Assembly: GCA_015487435.1 (NCBI GenBank)
Contig: WFPU01000092.1
Location: 1 to 7,154, forward strand
Direction of reading: 5' to 3'
Origin: Sulfurimonas sp.
GTDB taxonomy: Bacteria > Campylobacterota > Campylobacteria > Campylobacterales > Sulfurimonadaceae
DNA length: 7,154 nt
Shown piece after piece: positions 1 to 6,609 of this stretch. A program made the translations under genes and the position numbers. The notes under the pieces are model-generated. The model worked only from the letters and a program-made list of their open reading frames with translations, was not told where the DNA came from and ran no database searches. Position 1 is the stretch's first letter. Each line of letters opens with the position of its first letter.

Positions 1-33
1 GATATGTATGTGATAAAAAGATATATAAGGAGC

Positions 34-60
34 AAGTTATAGCCGATGCTATAACTTTTT
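34..60 (+). terminator. Intrinsic terminator hairpin for a convergent plus-strand gene
   Basis: A perfect 10-bp stem (AAGTTATAGC at 34-43 pairing with GCTATAACTT at 48-57) closes a CGAT loop and runs directly into a T tract at 56-60. The T tract follows the hairpin only on the plus strand, so the likely direction is left to right, ending a plus-strand gene that lies mostly outside the window. Short plus-strand frames close at 11-13 (TGA) and 40-42 (TAG), either of which could be that gene's stop. The minus-strand gene at 77-499 ends close by, so the two genes would be tail to tail. On the minus strand the hairpin lacks a T tail and would be a poor terminator. Confidence 0.65.
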
Positions 61-76
61 ATCTTAATTCAAAAGA

Positions 77-499
77 TTATTCGTTTAGTACATATAGCTC
101 ATCTAAATAGATTAAATCTTTTTTGCAAAAACGGCTTACACTATTTTGTAAAAATTCTATAATTTCTTCAGATGTTTCCCCATCTACTGGATATGAAACT
201 AAAAAATTAGTAAGTTGTGTACCAAAAAAATCATCAAACTGAGTCTTAACTATATCAGCACCATACTTATCTGTATATGGCAATACAAAAAAATAATCAC
301 CATAATGATTTACGATTGAGTCAGAGTTTCTTAAAACATCACTTAAGCTTGTATCTATCTCTTCTTGAGTAAAAGAACTAAAATCGCAATACAAAAGAGT
401 TAAACTCTCAGCACGATTTTCATCAAGTCTATTAGCTATCCCTATATTTAAATCGATAAGTTGTTTAAAGTTTTCATACGAAAATTGTACACCGGCCAT
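77..499 (-). CDS. Small protein resembling a shortened, degenerate GGDEF domain
   Basis: This is a 140-residue soluble protein with no signal peptide or membrane segment. I read it as a remnant GGDEF (diguanylate cyclase) fold. Residues 33-43 look like the first strand with the metal-site Asp (D39). Residues 56-74 match the region around the signature hairpin, with the motif as YGDYF (66-70) instead of GGDEF, followed by VLP. Residues 101-127 match the domain end, with SYPVDG (102-107) and a final helix. Only about 27 residues separate D39 from the signature, against about 40 in active enzymes. The helix and loop that carry the N-D and G-H-x-x-G-D substrate contacts therefore appear to be missing. 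Synthesis of c-di-GMP is unlikely; a structural, binding or regulatory role is possible. The ATG at 499 has a good Shine-Dalgarno sequence. The gene follows dnaG after a 173-base spacer holding a palindromic repeat. The family assignment rests on motif alignment by eye. Confidence 0.8.
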   Translation of the reverse strand: MAGVQFSYENFKQLIDLNIGIANRLDENRAESLTLLYCDFSSFTQEEIDTSLSDVLRNSDSIVNHYGDYFFVLPYTDKYGADIVKTQFDDFFGTQLTNFLVSYPVDGETSEEIIEFLQNSVSRFCKKDLIYLDELYVLNE

Positions 500-504
500 A
501 TTAT

Positions 505-510
505 TCCTTT
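505..510 (-). promoter_or_regulatory. Ribosome binding site of the 140-residue protein
   Basis: The minus strand reads AAAGGA five bases before the ATG at 497-499. This supports that start and shows that the small gene has its own translation signal. Confidence 0.6.
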
Positions 511-530
511 AGTTTTGATTAATTGACTAT

Positions 531-593
531 TAGAATCTGGATCAAGTCCATAATGACGAAGTCAACGTCATCCTAAACTTGATATAGGGTCTA
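531..593. repeat. Imperfect palindromic repeat (REP/MITE-like)
   Basis: Two 28-base arms (531-558 and 566-593) are inverted around a 7-base centre, AAGTCAA. About 19-20 of the 28 positions pair, with perfect blocks ATGACG/CGTCAT next to the loop and ATCAAGT/ACTTGAT in mid-arm. The right arm begins CGTCATCCTAAACTTGAT. From memory this resembles dispersed palindromes with a CGTCATCCTGAACTTG-type core seen in many proteobacterial genomes. Several mismatches between the arms suggest an old copy. It sits entirely between genes and could form a large hairpin in transcripts from either strand. Confidence 0.65.
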
Positions 594-672
594 GTTTATA
601 ATTAATCATAGGTCTCACTTATATGCTGTTAGTATATCAAAAAAATACCGTTGTTTTTATAATAATAATTTA

Positions 673-2325
673 TCAATCATTATAAGTTACTAATTCCCCA
701 CTTTTTAACTTAGCTATTTTTCCACGAAATTTACGAATATAAAAAGCTTTTTCTTCAAAAGAGATATTTGTTTGTAAGTTTATTTTTTTTAATTCTCTTT
801 CGTAATGTTTAATAAGAAATACAATTAACTCAGCTTGAAGTGATTCATCATTTTCTAAAGCCTTAATGCTCTCATCTACAGAAATCGCCATAAGTTGTGG
901 CTCATCAAATTTACCCAAAAGCGCTAAAGAAAACTCTTGCTGATGAAATTTTAATAGTGCAGGATCGAGTACATCTAAAATTTGTTCAACCAAATGTGGC
1001 TTTTCTATCACTGTTTTTATCAAACTAAGTTCCCACATATCACGGTAAATATTTGATTTTGCTGTATTTATAGTTTGAGCTATATTAGTTTTGTTTGTTA
1101 GTCTTATAAAAGATGGGCTTATACCAAGTCTTGATGCAAGATATGATTTATACTGTTCTTGTAAAAGTGGCGATAAGGTTTTTAAATATCCAATTCCCTC
1201 ATCCAAACAAGCCTCTCTTGCTTTTGGATCATTAAAATCATGTAAACTTATCAACTCATCAAGCACAAACTCTATAAATGGCTTGGTTGAGCGAAACATA
1301 TTTGCTAACTCTTCAACTTTAGCATCTTTTACCATATCTGCAGGATCAAGTCCAGCCTTAAATATAACTACACCACCACTAAAACCACTAGCACTTAAAA
1401 GTCGTGATGCTTTAAGTGCGGCAGCTCGTCCAGCTTTATCTCCATCATAAGCCATAATAACTCTGGGTTCACCCTTTCTTAGAAGTGGGAGATGTTGTTC
1501 TGTTAGAGCTGTTCCTAAAGTTGCAACAGCATTTGTAAATCCTGCTTGATGTAGCATTATAACGTCAAGATAACCCTCTGTGATAATTATCTCTTTTGTT
1601 TTATGAAGTGTTTGTTTTGCATGATGATATGCATAAAGCAATCTTGATTTATTAAAAAAAGCAGTCTCTGGGGAGTTTACATATTTTGCTTGATGACCTG
1701 TTATGGTTCGCCCACCAAAACCAACTATACTACCATTTGCTGAATGTATTGGAAAAGTTATACGTTCTATAAAACGAGCAAAGTTTCTCCCCCCATCATA
1801 CCCAACTACTCCCATCTCTAGTGCTTCATTCATTGTAAACATTTGAGATTTTATATAATTTATAGTTGAATTAGTATCTGGAGCATAACCAATTCCAAAT
1901 TTTTCAACTGAAGATTCATAAATTCCACGCTCTTTAATATATTCCAAAGCGGTTTGTTTTGATGTTAGCAAATTTTGATAATACTCATTTAACTTATCCA
2001 TAAGTTGTGAACGAGGTTTATTGTGTTTGTTATCTGTATGTGTTAAAATAAAATTATAAGTATCTGCAAGTTTTTCTAATGCTTCAGGATAGTTAAGTTT
2101 TTCATATTCCATTGTAAATTTGATGCTATCACCACCAGCACCGCATCCAAAACAATGGTATATCTGCTTTTGTGGGCTAACAACAAATGATGCTGTTTTT
2201 TCATCATGAAAAGGGCAAGGTGCTTTATAGTTAGCACCTGCCTTTTTAAGCTCTACATAAGAGCCTACAACATCAACAACATCAAGTTGTGCCTTTAAGG
2301 CCTCTATAGAATCTTGGCTAATCAT
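673..2325 (-). CDS. dnaG: DNA primase DnaG
   Basis: This primase synthesises the RNA primers for lagging-strand replication at the fork with DnaB helicase. The order of domains is clear over 550 residues. The N-terminal CHC2 zinc finger has ligands C37, H40, C58 and C61 (CPFH and CFGC). The RNA polymerase core has RFIERITFPI (184-193) and VGFGGR (201-206). The Toprim part has EGYLD (E250) and the metal-binding DGD (D294, D296). The C-terminal third is a divergent helicase-binding region, as usual in this family. The length fits Campylobacterota primases as I recall them. Translation starts 19 bases after the queF stop with no clear Shine-Dalgarno sequence; an ATG at 2335-2337 runs into TAA after two codons, so the chosen start is the only sensible one. 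Expression is probably coupled to queF and gyrB upstream. All active-site residues I can identify are intact. Confidence 0.98.
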   Translation of the reverse strand: MISQDSIEALKAQLDVVDVVGSYVELKKAGANYKAPCPFHDEKTASFVVSPQKQIYHCFGCGAGGDSIKFTMEYEKLNYPEALEKLADTYNFILTHTDNKHNKPRSQLMDKLNEYYQNLLTSKQTALEYIKERGIYESSVEKFGIGYAPDTNSTINYIKSQMFTMNEALEMGVVGYDGGRNFARFIERITFPIHSANGSIVGFGGRTITGHQAKYVNSPETAFFNKSRLLYAYHHAKQTLHKTKEIIITEGYLDVIMLHQAGFTNAVATLGTALTEQHLPLLRKGEPRVIMAYDGDKAGRAAALKASRLLSASGFSGGVVIFKAGLDPADMVKDAKVEELANMFRSTKPFIEFVLDELISLHDFNDPKAREACLDEGIGYLKTLSPLLQEQYKSYLASRLGISPSFIRLTNKTNIAQTINTAKSNIYRDMWELSLIKTVIEKPHLVEQILDVLDPALLKFHQQEFSLALLGKFDEPQLMAISVDESIKALENDESLQAELIVFLIKHYERELKKINLQTNISFEEKAFYIRKFRGKIAKLKSGELVTYND

Positions 2326-2344
2326 AATTTATATCATGTACCGC

Positions 2345-2722
2345 TTATTGCTTTGAAGAGTCTATCTCTATAATAGTGTGGACATTCCCACGAGGTTTAA
2401 AGTTTGCTACCAATTTAAGATACTTTGGTTTTATTTTATCCCATATCACATCATAAATATCATTTGCTGAATTTTCATGACTTATATATTTAAACATAAA
2501 AGAGTTCACATAAAGTTTTAAAGCTTTTAATTCAACAACATATTCATCTGGTGTATATTCTATATATATTTCTGCAAAATCAGGGTATCCACTTCTTGGG
2601 CATAACGCCATAAATTCTGGAAGTGTTATCTTAATTAAATAATCTTTTTTATTTTCATTTGGCCATATCTCTAAATCTTTGTTAACATCAAACTCTTTTA
2701 TCTCTTTTTCGCCATATTTCAT
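2345..2722 (-). CDS. queF: NADPH-dependent preQ0 reductase QueF (7-cyano-7-deazaguanine reductase)
   Basis: QueF reduces the nitrile of 7-cyano-7-deazaguanine (preQ0) to the aminomethyl group of preQ1, using NADPH. This is the last step before the base is inserted into tRNA for queuosine. The 125-residue protein is the short single-domain type (Bacillus YkvM-like), not the long two-domain E. coli type. The catalytic Cys lies in CPRSGYPDF (C41), with the conserved Asp at D48. The family motif is ELKALKLYVNSF (64-75), and H82-E83 follow as the conserved HE pair. The gene lies 12 bases after the GGDEF-EAL gene and 19 bases before dnaG. No other queuosine gene is in the window, so its position probably reflects operon history rather than a pathway cluster. 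Confidence 0.97.
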   Translation of the reverse strand: MKYGEKEIKEFDVNKDLEIWPNENKKDYLIKITLPEFMALCPRSGYPDFAEIYIEYTPDEYVVELKALKLYVNSFMFKYISHENSANDIYDVIWDKIKPKYLKLVANFKPRGNVHTIIEIDSSKQ

Positions 2723-2729
2723 ATTTTAA

Positions 2730-2735
2730 CACCTC
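2730..2735 (-). promoter_or_regulatory. Ribosome binding site of queF, touching the stop of the gene upstream
   Basis: The minus strand reads GAGGTG seven bases before the queF ATG. Its first G is also the last base of the TAG stop of the GGDEF-EAL gene. This is a strong site and the arrangement favours translational coupling between the two genes. Confidence 0.7.
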
Positions 2736-4144
2736 TATTTTTCATAAATTTTTTCTAATGGAGCTAAATATTTACCCTGAAAATAATCGATATTTAAACT
2801 TTTAATTTTTTTATAAGTATCTTCATCTTCAATCATTTTCATCCATACTTTAACATCATTGGCTTTTGCCGTTAAAATAAACCCATCTAGTATATTTTTA
2901 TATTTTGCCTGCCCTATTTCCTTAGTATAAACTCCATCCATACGGATAGCATCTATCTCTAATTCTCGCATATATATAAAACTTGAATGATTAACTCCAA
3001 CTCTATCTATAACTATTTTTACACCAAGCAAACGAAGTGATTTTAATATATCTTTGTATCTGTCTAGATGCGAATAATACTCTTTTTCATAAAGTATAAA
3101 CATCACTCTATTTTTTACATGTTTATTATTTGATAAAAGGTCTTTAAGCTTTGATAAAAATGTATAGTTTCTTATAGATGTTGGCGAAATATTTATTGCA
3201 AAAATGTCATCACTATCTTCATCACAATTTTGTATACCCATTTCTAAAATCATATAATCATATTCAGGCATTAATCTTAATTTATCAAGTATTTTCATAT
3301 ATGATTTTTGATGAATTATTTTAGAGTTTGATGCTTTTAATTTTATAAAATACTCTTTAATAATTGCTTTTTCATTATTAAATACATCTTGCTTTGTAGC
3401 TATAAAACTTTTTTGTTTTATAGCATTTATTATATAACTTTCTAATTCATTCGGATTTATATCTTCATTTTTGTTTGAAAATAGTTTTTGATTTCTACTT
3501 AAATCTTGCAGTTCAAAAAGATTTTCTATCATATATTCTAACTCACTTGAAAAAGAGGTATCATTTATTGCACTAGAGATTATTACCTCTATATCATCTA
3601 TTTTAAACTCATCGCTCTTAAGGCTCATCAGTTCCAAAATAGCTTTATATTTTGAACTTTTACCTTTTAATCCAATAATAAAATCTCCACCTTTTATGTG
3701 ACCAATGGGAAAATTAGATATACCTTTACTTTTAAAATATCTATCTATCCAAATAGCTATCTCATAAAGAACTTTATCTCCACTTTTAATACCATAGCGA
3801 TTATTTATCTCATTTATATTGTCACAGCTAATTAAAATAAGTGTATAATCTTTATTAGAATCTATCTCTTTTTTTAAATATTTATAAAGATAATCTCTTG
3901 TAAAAACTTTTGAAATATTATCTGTAATTTTAGTATTAAAACCGCTATATATAAGATGAAATATAAAATATATACTAAAAGCTAAAACAATAACACTCTC
4001 AATATAAAAAAAGCTATCTAAACTTTCATGAGTATTAATTACAGTATGAAGAATGAGGGCAAAAACAAGTCCAAAGATAGGTAGACCCATTCTAAGAGCT
4101 AACTTAAAAAGGTGTTCTCTCTCTTTAATCTCTGGAAGTAACAT
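2735..4144 (-). CDS. Membrane protein with degenerate GGDEF and EAL domains
   Basis: This 469-residue protein has two N-terminal membrane helices (about 15-36 and 46-66) with a short loop between them. Basic residues on both flanks put the rest in the cytoplasm. A GGDEF-like domain follows (about 80-220): N114, YG (117-118) and GD (122-123) fit the family. The first metal Asp is S106, however, and the signature aligns as KGGDF (151-155), so cyclase activity is unlikely. The C-terminal EAL-like domain (about 232-469) keeps E264, N318 (NISP), D380, E439 and Q456 (FQGKYLAP). The second Asp of DDFG is R381, the Lys of KID is R401, the first Glu of AEGVE is K436, and the Glu of the ExxE strand aligns with Y352. 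It therefore probably cannot hydrolyse c-di-GMP; a receptor or scaffold role is possible. The start lacks a Shine-Dalgarno sequence and lies 12 bases after the gyrB stop, so coupling to gyrB is likely. Its Ile, Asn and Lys content is higher than in the neighbours. Confidence 0.9.
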   Translation of the reverse strand: MLLPEIKEREHLFKLALRMGLPIFGLVFALILHTVINTHESLDSFFYIESVIVLAFSIYFIFHLIYSGFNTKITDNISKVFTRDYLYKYLKKEIDSNKDYTLILISCDNINEINNRYGIKSGDKVLYEIAIWIDRYFKSKGISNFPIGHIKGGDFIIGLKGKSSKYKAILELMSLKSDEFKIDDIEVIISSAINDTSFSSELEYMIENLFELQDLSRNQKLFSNKNEDINPNELESYIINAIKQKSFIATKQDVFNNEKAIIKEYFIKLKASNSKIIHQKSYMKILDKLRLMPEYDYMILEMGIQNCDEDSDDIFAINISPTSIRNYTFLSKLKDLLSNNKHVKNRVMFILYEKEYYSHLDRYKDILKSLRLLGVKIVIDRVGVNHSSFIYMRELEIDAIRMDGVYTKEIGQAKYKNILDGFILTAKANDVKVWMKMIEDEDTYKKIKSLNIDYFQGKYLAPLEKIYEK

Positions 4145-4156
4145 ATATACTATTTT

Positions 4157-6466
4157 TTAAACGTCTAAATGCTTAACATCTTTTGCGTGTGTTTCGATGT
4201 AGTTACGACGAGGTTCAACTTCATCACCCATAAATAGAGTAAATGCATCAGAAGCTACTTCTGCATCTTCTATAGTTACTTGAAGAAGCACACGATTTTC
4301 AGGTGTCATAGTTGTTTCCCAAAGCTGTTCAGGATTCATCTCACCTAGACCTTTGTAACGTTGAATATATGCACCTTTATTTGCATAGTCAATTATACTT
4401 TGAAGTATATCTAAAATATCATCATCAAAACTAATATCCCACTCTTTAATCTTTTTATATACAAAACTAGCTTCATTAAAATGTGGTGCTACAAAAAGAT
4501 CGTCATTTATAAGAAGCTCTTCCATACCATCTTTAGTTTGAACAAAAAGATGAATACTATCTTCACTTATAGTTTTAGTTAAAATATTATTTCCTGTATC
4601 TGTTAAAAATTTTTCAACTTCAACATACATCTTATCTATACTTAAACCAATAATATCAGGAGTTTCTATAAAGTAACGAATTAAATCAACAAGTGCATAT
4701 CTACGCTCTAGTGCTACTAATGAATCTCTATAATGATCTACCATTTTAAAATATGCTACAAGATCATTATGTCCAATACCATCAACATCTAAAGACTCAA
4801 TTCCATTTCCAATTAAAAAATCATTCATCTCACGGTCATCTTTAAAATAGATCTCTTTTTTACCTTTTTTATAACGATAAAGTGGTGGTTGAGCTAGGTA
4901 CAGATAACCTTTTTCAACTACATCACGAAAATGTCTAAAAAAGAAAGTTAAAAGTAATGTTTGAATATGGCTTCCATCAACATCCGCATCGGTCATAATA
5001 ATAATTTTATGATAACGAAGTTTTTCTTCATTATATTCTTCACCAATACCACAACCCATAGCTGTAATCATATTAGTGATTTCATCAGATTTTAGAATTT
5101 TTTCTAATCTTGCTTTTTCAACATTTAAAATCTTACCTTTAAGTGGTAAAATTGCTTGATAAACACGATCACGCCCCTGCTTAGCACTCCCACCAGCAGA
5201 GTCCCCTTCCACCAGATAAAGCTCAGAAATACTAGCATCTTTAGATTGACAATCTGCAAGTTTACCAGGTAATGTACCAACACTCATATTGTCTTTACGA
5301 CGAGTAAGTTCACGAGCTTTTTTCGCAGCTTCACGACCACGAGCAGCAGCTAATGCTTTAGATACTACTGCTTTTGCTTCTATAGGATTTTCTTCAAAAT
5401 ATTTACTTAATAATTCATAAGTTTGTTTTTGAACAAGTGGTCGTACATAAGTATTTCCAAGTTTACCTTTTGTTTGACCTTCAAACTGAGGTTCAGGTAC
5501 ACGACATGAAACAATAGCGATAAGACCTTCACGGACATCATCACCAGAAATTTTTACATCTTTTTCTTTAGCTGCACCATTTTTAGCATTATAATTAGAG
5601 ATAACACGAGTTAAACCAGCACGAAAACCTGCTTCATGTGTACCACCATTTGGGGTACGAATATTATTTACAAAAGATGCAAGTTTTTCTTCATATCCAT
5701 CATTATACATAAGTGCTACATCAAATTCTATATCCTCTATTTGTGCAGAAAAAGAAAATACTTTAGCTATTTCTTGTTTTTTATTCATATCTGTAACATA
5801 CTGAGCTATACCACCCTCAAAGTGGTACGTCTCTTTAACCCCTGTTCGCTCATCTTCAAATATGATAGTGATAAAAGGGTTTAAATATGCTAATTCTTTA
5901 AAACGGCGAGATAGGTATTCATATTCAAAAGTTATTGTTTCAGTAAAAATAATTGGATCTGGAGAAAATTCAATAGTTGTACCAGTTTTACGAGTTTTTC
6001 CAATTATAGATAAAGCTTCTTGTGGGATACCTTCTTTAAAATTTTGTTCAAAAATTTCCTTTTCTCTATGAATTGTCATTTTTAAACAGCCAGATAAAGC
6101 ATTTACAACAGATACACCAACACCATGAAGACCACCAGAAACCTTATAAGTATCTTTATCAAACTTACCACCAGCATGAAGTACTGTTAAAACAACAGTA
6201 GCAGCACTCATCCCCTCAGTCGGATGCATATCAGTAGGGATACCACGACCATTATCAGAGACTCTACAAGTCCCCTCTCTAGTAAGTGTTACATTGATAG
6301 TATCACAGTGACCAGCCATAGCCTCATCAATAGAATTATCTATAACTTCATAAACAAGATGGTGAAGACCACGATGACCAGTATCACCAATATACATCCC
6401 CGGTCTTTTTCTAACAGCTTCTAAGCCTTTAAGAACTTTAATATTACTAGCACCGTAATTTTCCAT
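4157..6466 (-). CDS. gyrB: DNA gyrase subunit B
   Basis: GyrB is the ATPase subunit of DNA gyrase. With GyrA it introduces negative supercoils ahead of the replication fork. Counting from the ATG at 6466 (769 residues), the GHKL ATPase has catalytic E40, N44 in EVIDNSIDEA, D71 in DNGRGIP and GGLHGVGVSVVNAL (about 111-124). The Arg equivalent to the aminocoumarin-contact residue is R134. The Toprim domain has EGDSAGG (E420) and DADVD (D493, D495, D497), and QRYKGLGEMNPEQLW lies near the C-terminus. The length matches Campylobacterota GyrB rather than the 804 residues of E. coli. An in-frame ATG at 6478 would add four residues (MGYL), but it has no Shine-Dalgarno sequence. The GGGG between the two ATGs sits six bases before the ATG at 6466, and family members begin near this Met, so I choose 6466. 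The gene is first in a likely unit with the GGDEF-EAL gene, queF and dnaG. Confidence 0.97.
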   Translation of the reverse strand: MENYGASNIKVLKGLEAVRKRPGMYIGDTGHRGLHHLVYEVIDNSIDEAMAGHCDTINVTLTREGTCRVSDNGRGIPTDMHPTEGMSAATVVLTVLHAGGKFDKDTYKVSGGLHGVGVSVVNALSGCLKMTIHREKEIFEQNFKEGIPQEALSIIGKTRKTGTTIEFSPDPIIFTETITFEYEYLSRRFKELAYLNPFITIIFEDERTGVKETYHFEGGIAQYVTDMNKKQEIAKVFSFSAQIEDIEFDVALMYNDGYEEKLASFVNNIRTPNGGTHEAGFRAGLTRVISNYNAKNGAAKEKDVKISGDDVREGLIAIVSCRVPEPQFEGQTKGKLGNTYVRPLVQKQTYELLSKYFEENPIEAKAVVSKALAAARGREAAKKARELTRRKDNMSVGTLPGKLADCQSKDASISELYLVEGDSAGGSAKQGRDRVYQAILPLKGKILNVEKARLEKILKSDEITNMITAMGCGIGEEYNEEKLRYHKIIIMTDADVDGSHIQTLLLTFFFRHFRDVVEKGYLYLAQPPLYRYKKGKKEIYFKDDREMNDFLIGNGIESLDVDGIGHNDLVAYFKMVDHYRDSLVALERRYALVDLIRYFIETPDIIGLSIDKMYVEVEKFLTDTGNNILTKTISEDSIHLFVQTKDGMEELLINDDLFVAPHFNEASFVYKKIKEWDISFDDDILDILQSIIDYANKGAYIQRYKGLGEMNPEQLWETTMTPENRVLLQVTIEDAEVASDAFTLFMGDEVEPRRNYIETHAKDVKHLDV

Positions 6467-6472
6467 TAAATA

Positions 6473-6476
6473 CCCC
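6473..6476 (-). promoter_or_regulatory. Ribosome binding site deciding the gyrB start
   Basis: The minus strand reads ATGGGGTATTTAATG across the two candidate starts. The GGGG lies six bases before the second ATG, an ideal distance, while the first ATG is preceded only by an A/T-rich stretch. This favours the downstream start. Confidence 0.5.
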
Positions 6477-6542
6477 ATTACTATTATTTTATATTATTAA
6501 AATTATTCTATCTAAGTTTTGCTAAAAGTAAGTTTTAAAAAT

Positions 6543-6548
6543 ATTATA
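6543..6548 (-). promoter_or_regulatory. Candidate -10 element of a gyrB promoter
   Basis: The minus strand has a perfect TATAAT here, about 76 bases before the chosen gyrB start, within an A/T-rich run. No good -35 hexamer lies 16-18 bases upstream. This is tolerable for Campylobacterota sigma-70 promoters, which often lack a conserved -35, but a TATAAT can also arise by chance in such AT-rich sequence. A start of transcription near 6535 would give a leader of about 70 bases. Confidence 0.35.
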
Positions 6549-6576
6549 TAGTTTTTCAAGCACAGAATGAATATAA

Positions 6577-6598
6577 TCTCGAACTTTCGTTATTGAGA
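6577..6598 (-). other. Imperfect hairpin with a GAAA tetraloop after dnaN
   Basis: Read on the minus strand, TCTC and GAGA ends enclose AAC-GAAA-GTT, giving a short stem with a mismatch and a small bulge under a GNRA-type loop. No T tract follows, so it is at best a weak terminator or an RNA-stability element between dnaN and gyrB. Confidence 0.25.
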
Positions 6599-6609
6599 AT
6601 AGAAGTCTA

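Larger units (their letters stand above)
500..672. other. Spacer between dnaG and the small GGDEF-like gene
   Basis: No open frame here looks coding. The left part holds the ribosome binding site of the downstream gene, the middle holds the inverted repeat at 531-593, and the right part is very AT-rich. I see no convincing intrinsic terminator after dnaG. A minus-strand TTGATA at 635-640 and TATGAT at 605-610 resemble promoter hexamers, but they are 24 bases apart, too far for a standard sigma-70 promoter. The 140-residue gene could be read through from dnaG or start from a weak promoter here. Confidence 0.5.
6479..6609. other. dnaN-gyrB spacer
   Basis: This AT-rich 131-base spacer has no plausible gene. 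On the minus strand it holds a small hairpin-forming stretch near the dnaN end (6577-6598) and a candidate gyrB promoter near 6543-6548. A 6-bp inverted repeat (AATAGA/TCTATT, 6598-6611) overlaps the dnaN stop, but it has a 2-base centre and no T tract, so I do not call it a terminator. I saw no clear DnaA box. Confidence 0.5.

Noticed and set aside
639..660. A/T hairpin after dnaG as an intrinsic terminator
   Set aside because: The arms are almost only A and T, and in the minus-strand RNA the pairing has a C-A mismatch, so stability would be too low to call it.
500..672. Origin elements or DnaA boxes in the spacers (also checked 6479-6609)
   Set aside because: I found no cluster of TTATCCACA-like or TCATTCACA-like boxes; single partial matches are expected in AT-rich sequence.
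1091..1450. 119-codon plus-strand open frame
   Set aside because: It lies inside dnaG on the opposite strand, over conserved Toprim-domain sequence, and has no ribosome binding site or family signal of its own.
5636..6424. Several short plus-strand open frames (5636-5884, 5862-6071, 6224-6424)
   Set aside because: All are antisense to the conserved gyrB coding sequence, with unnatural composition and no recognisable motifs.
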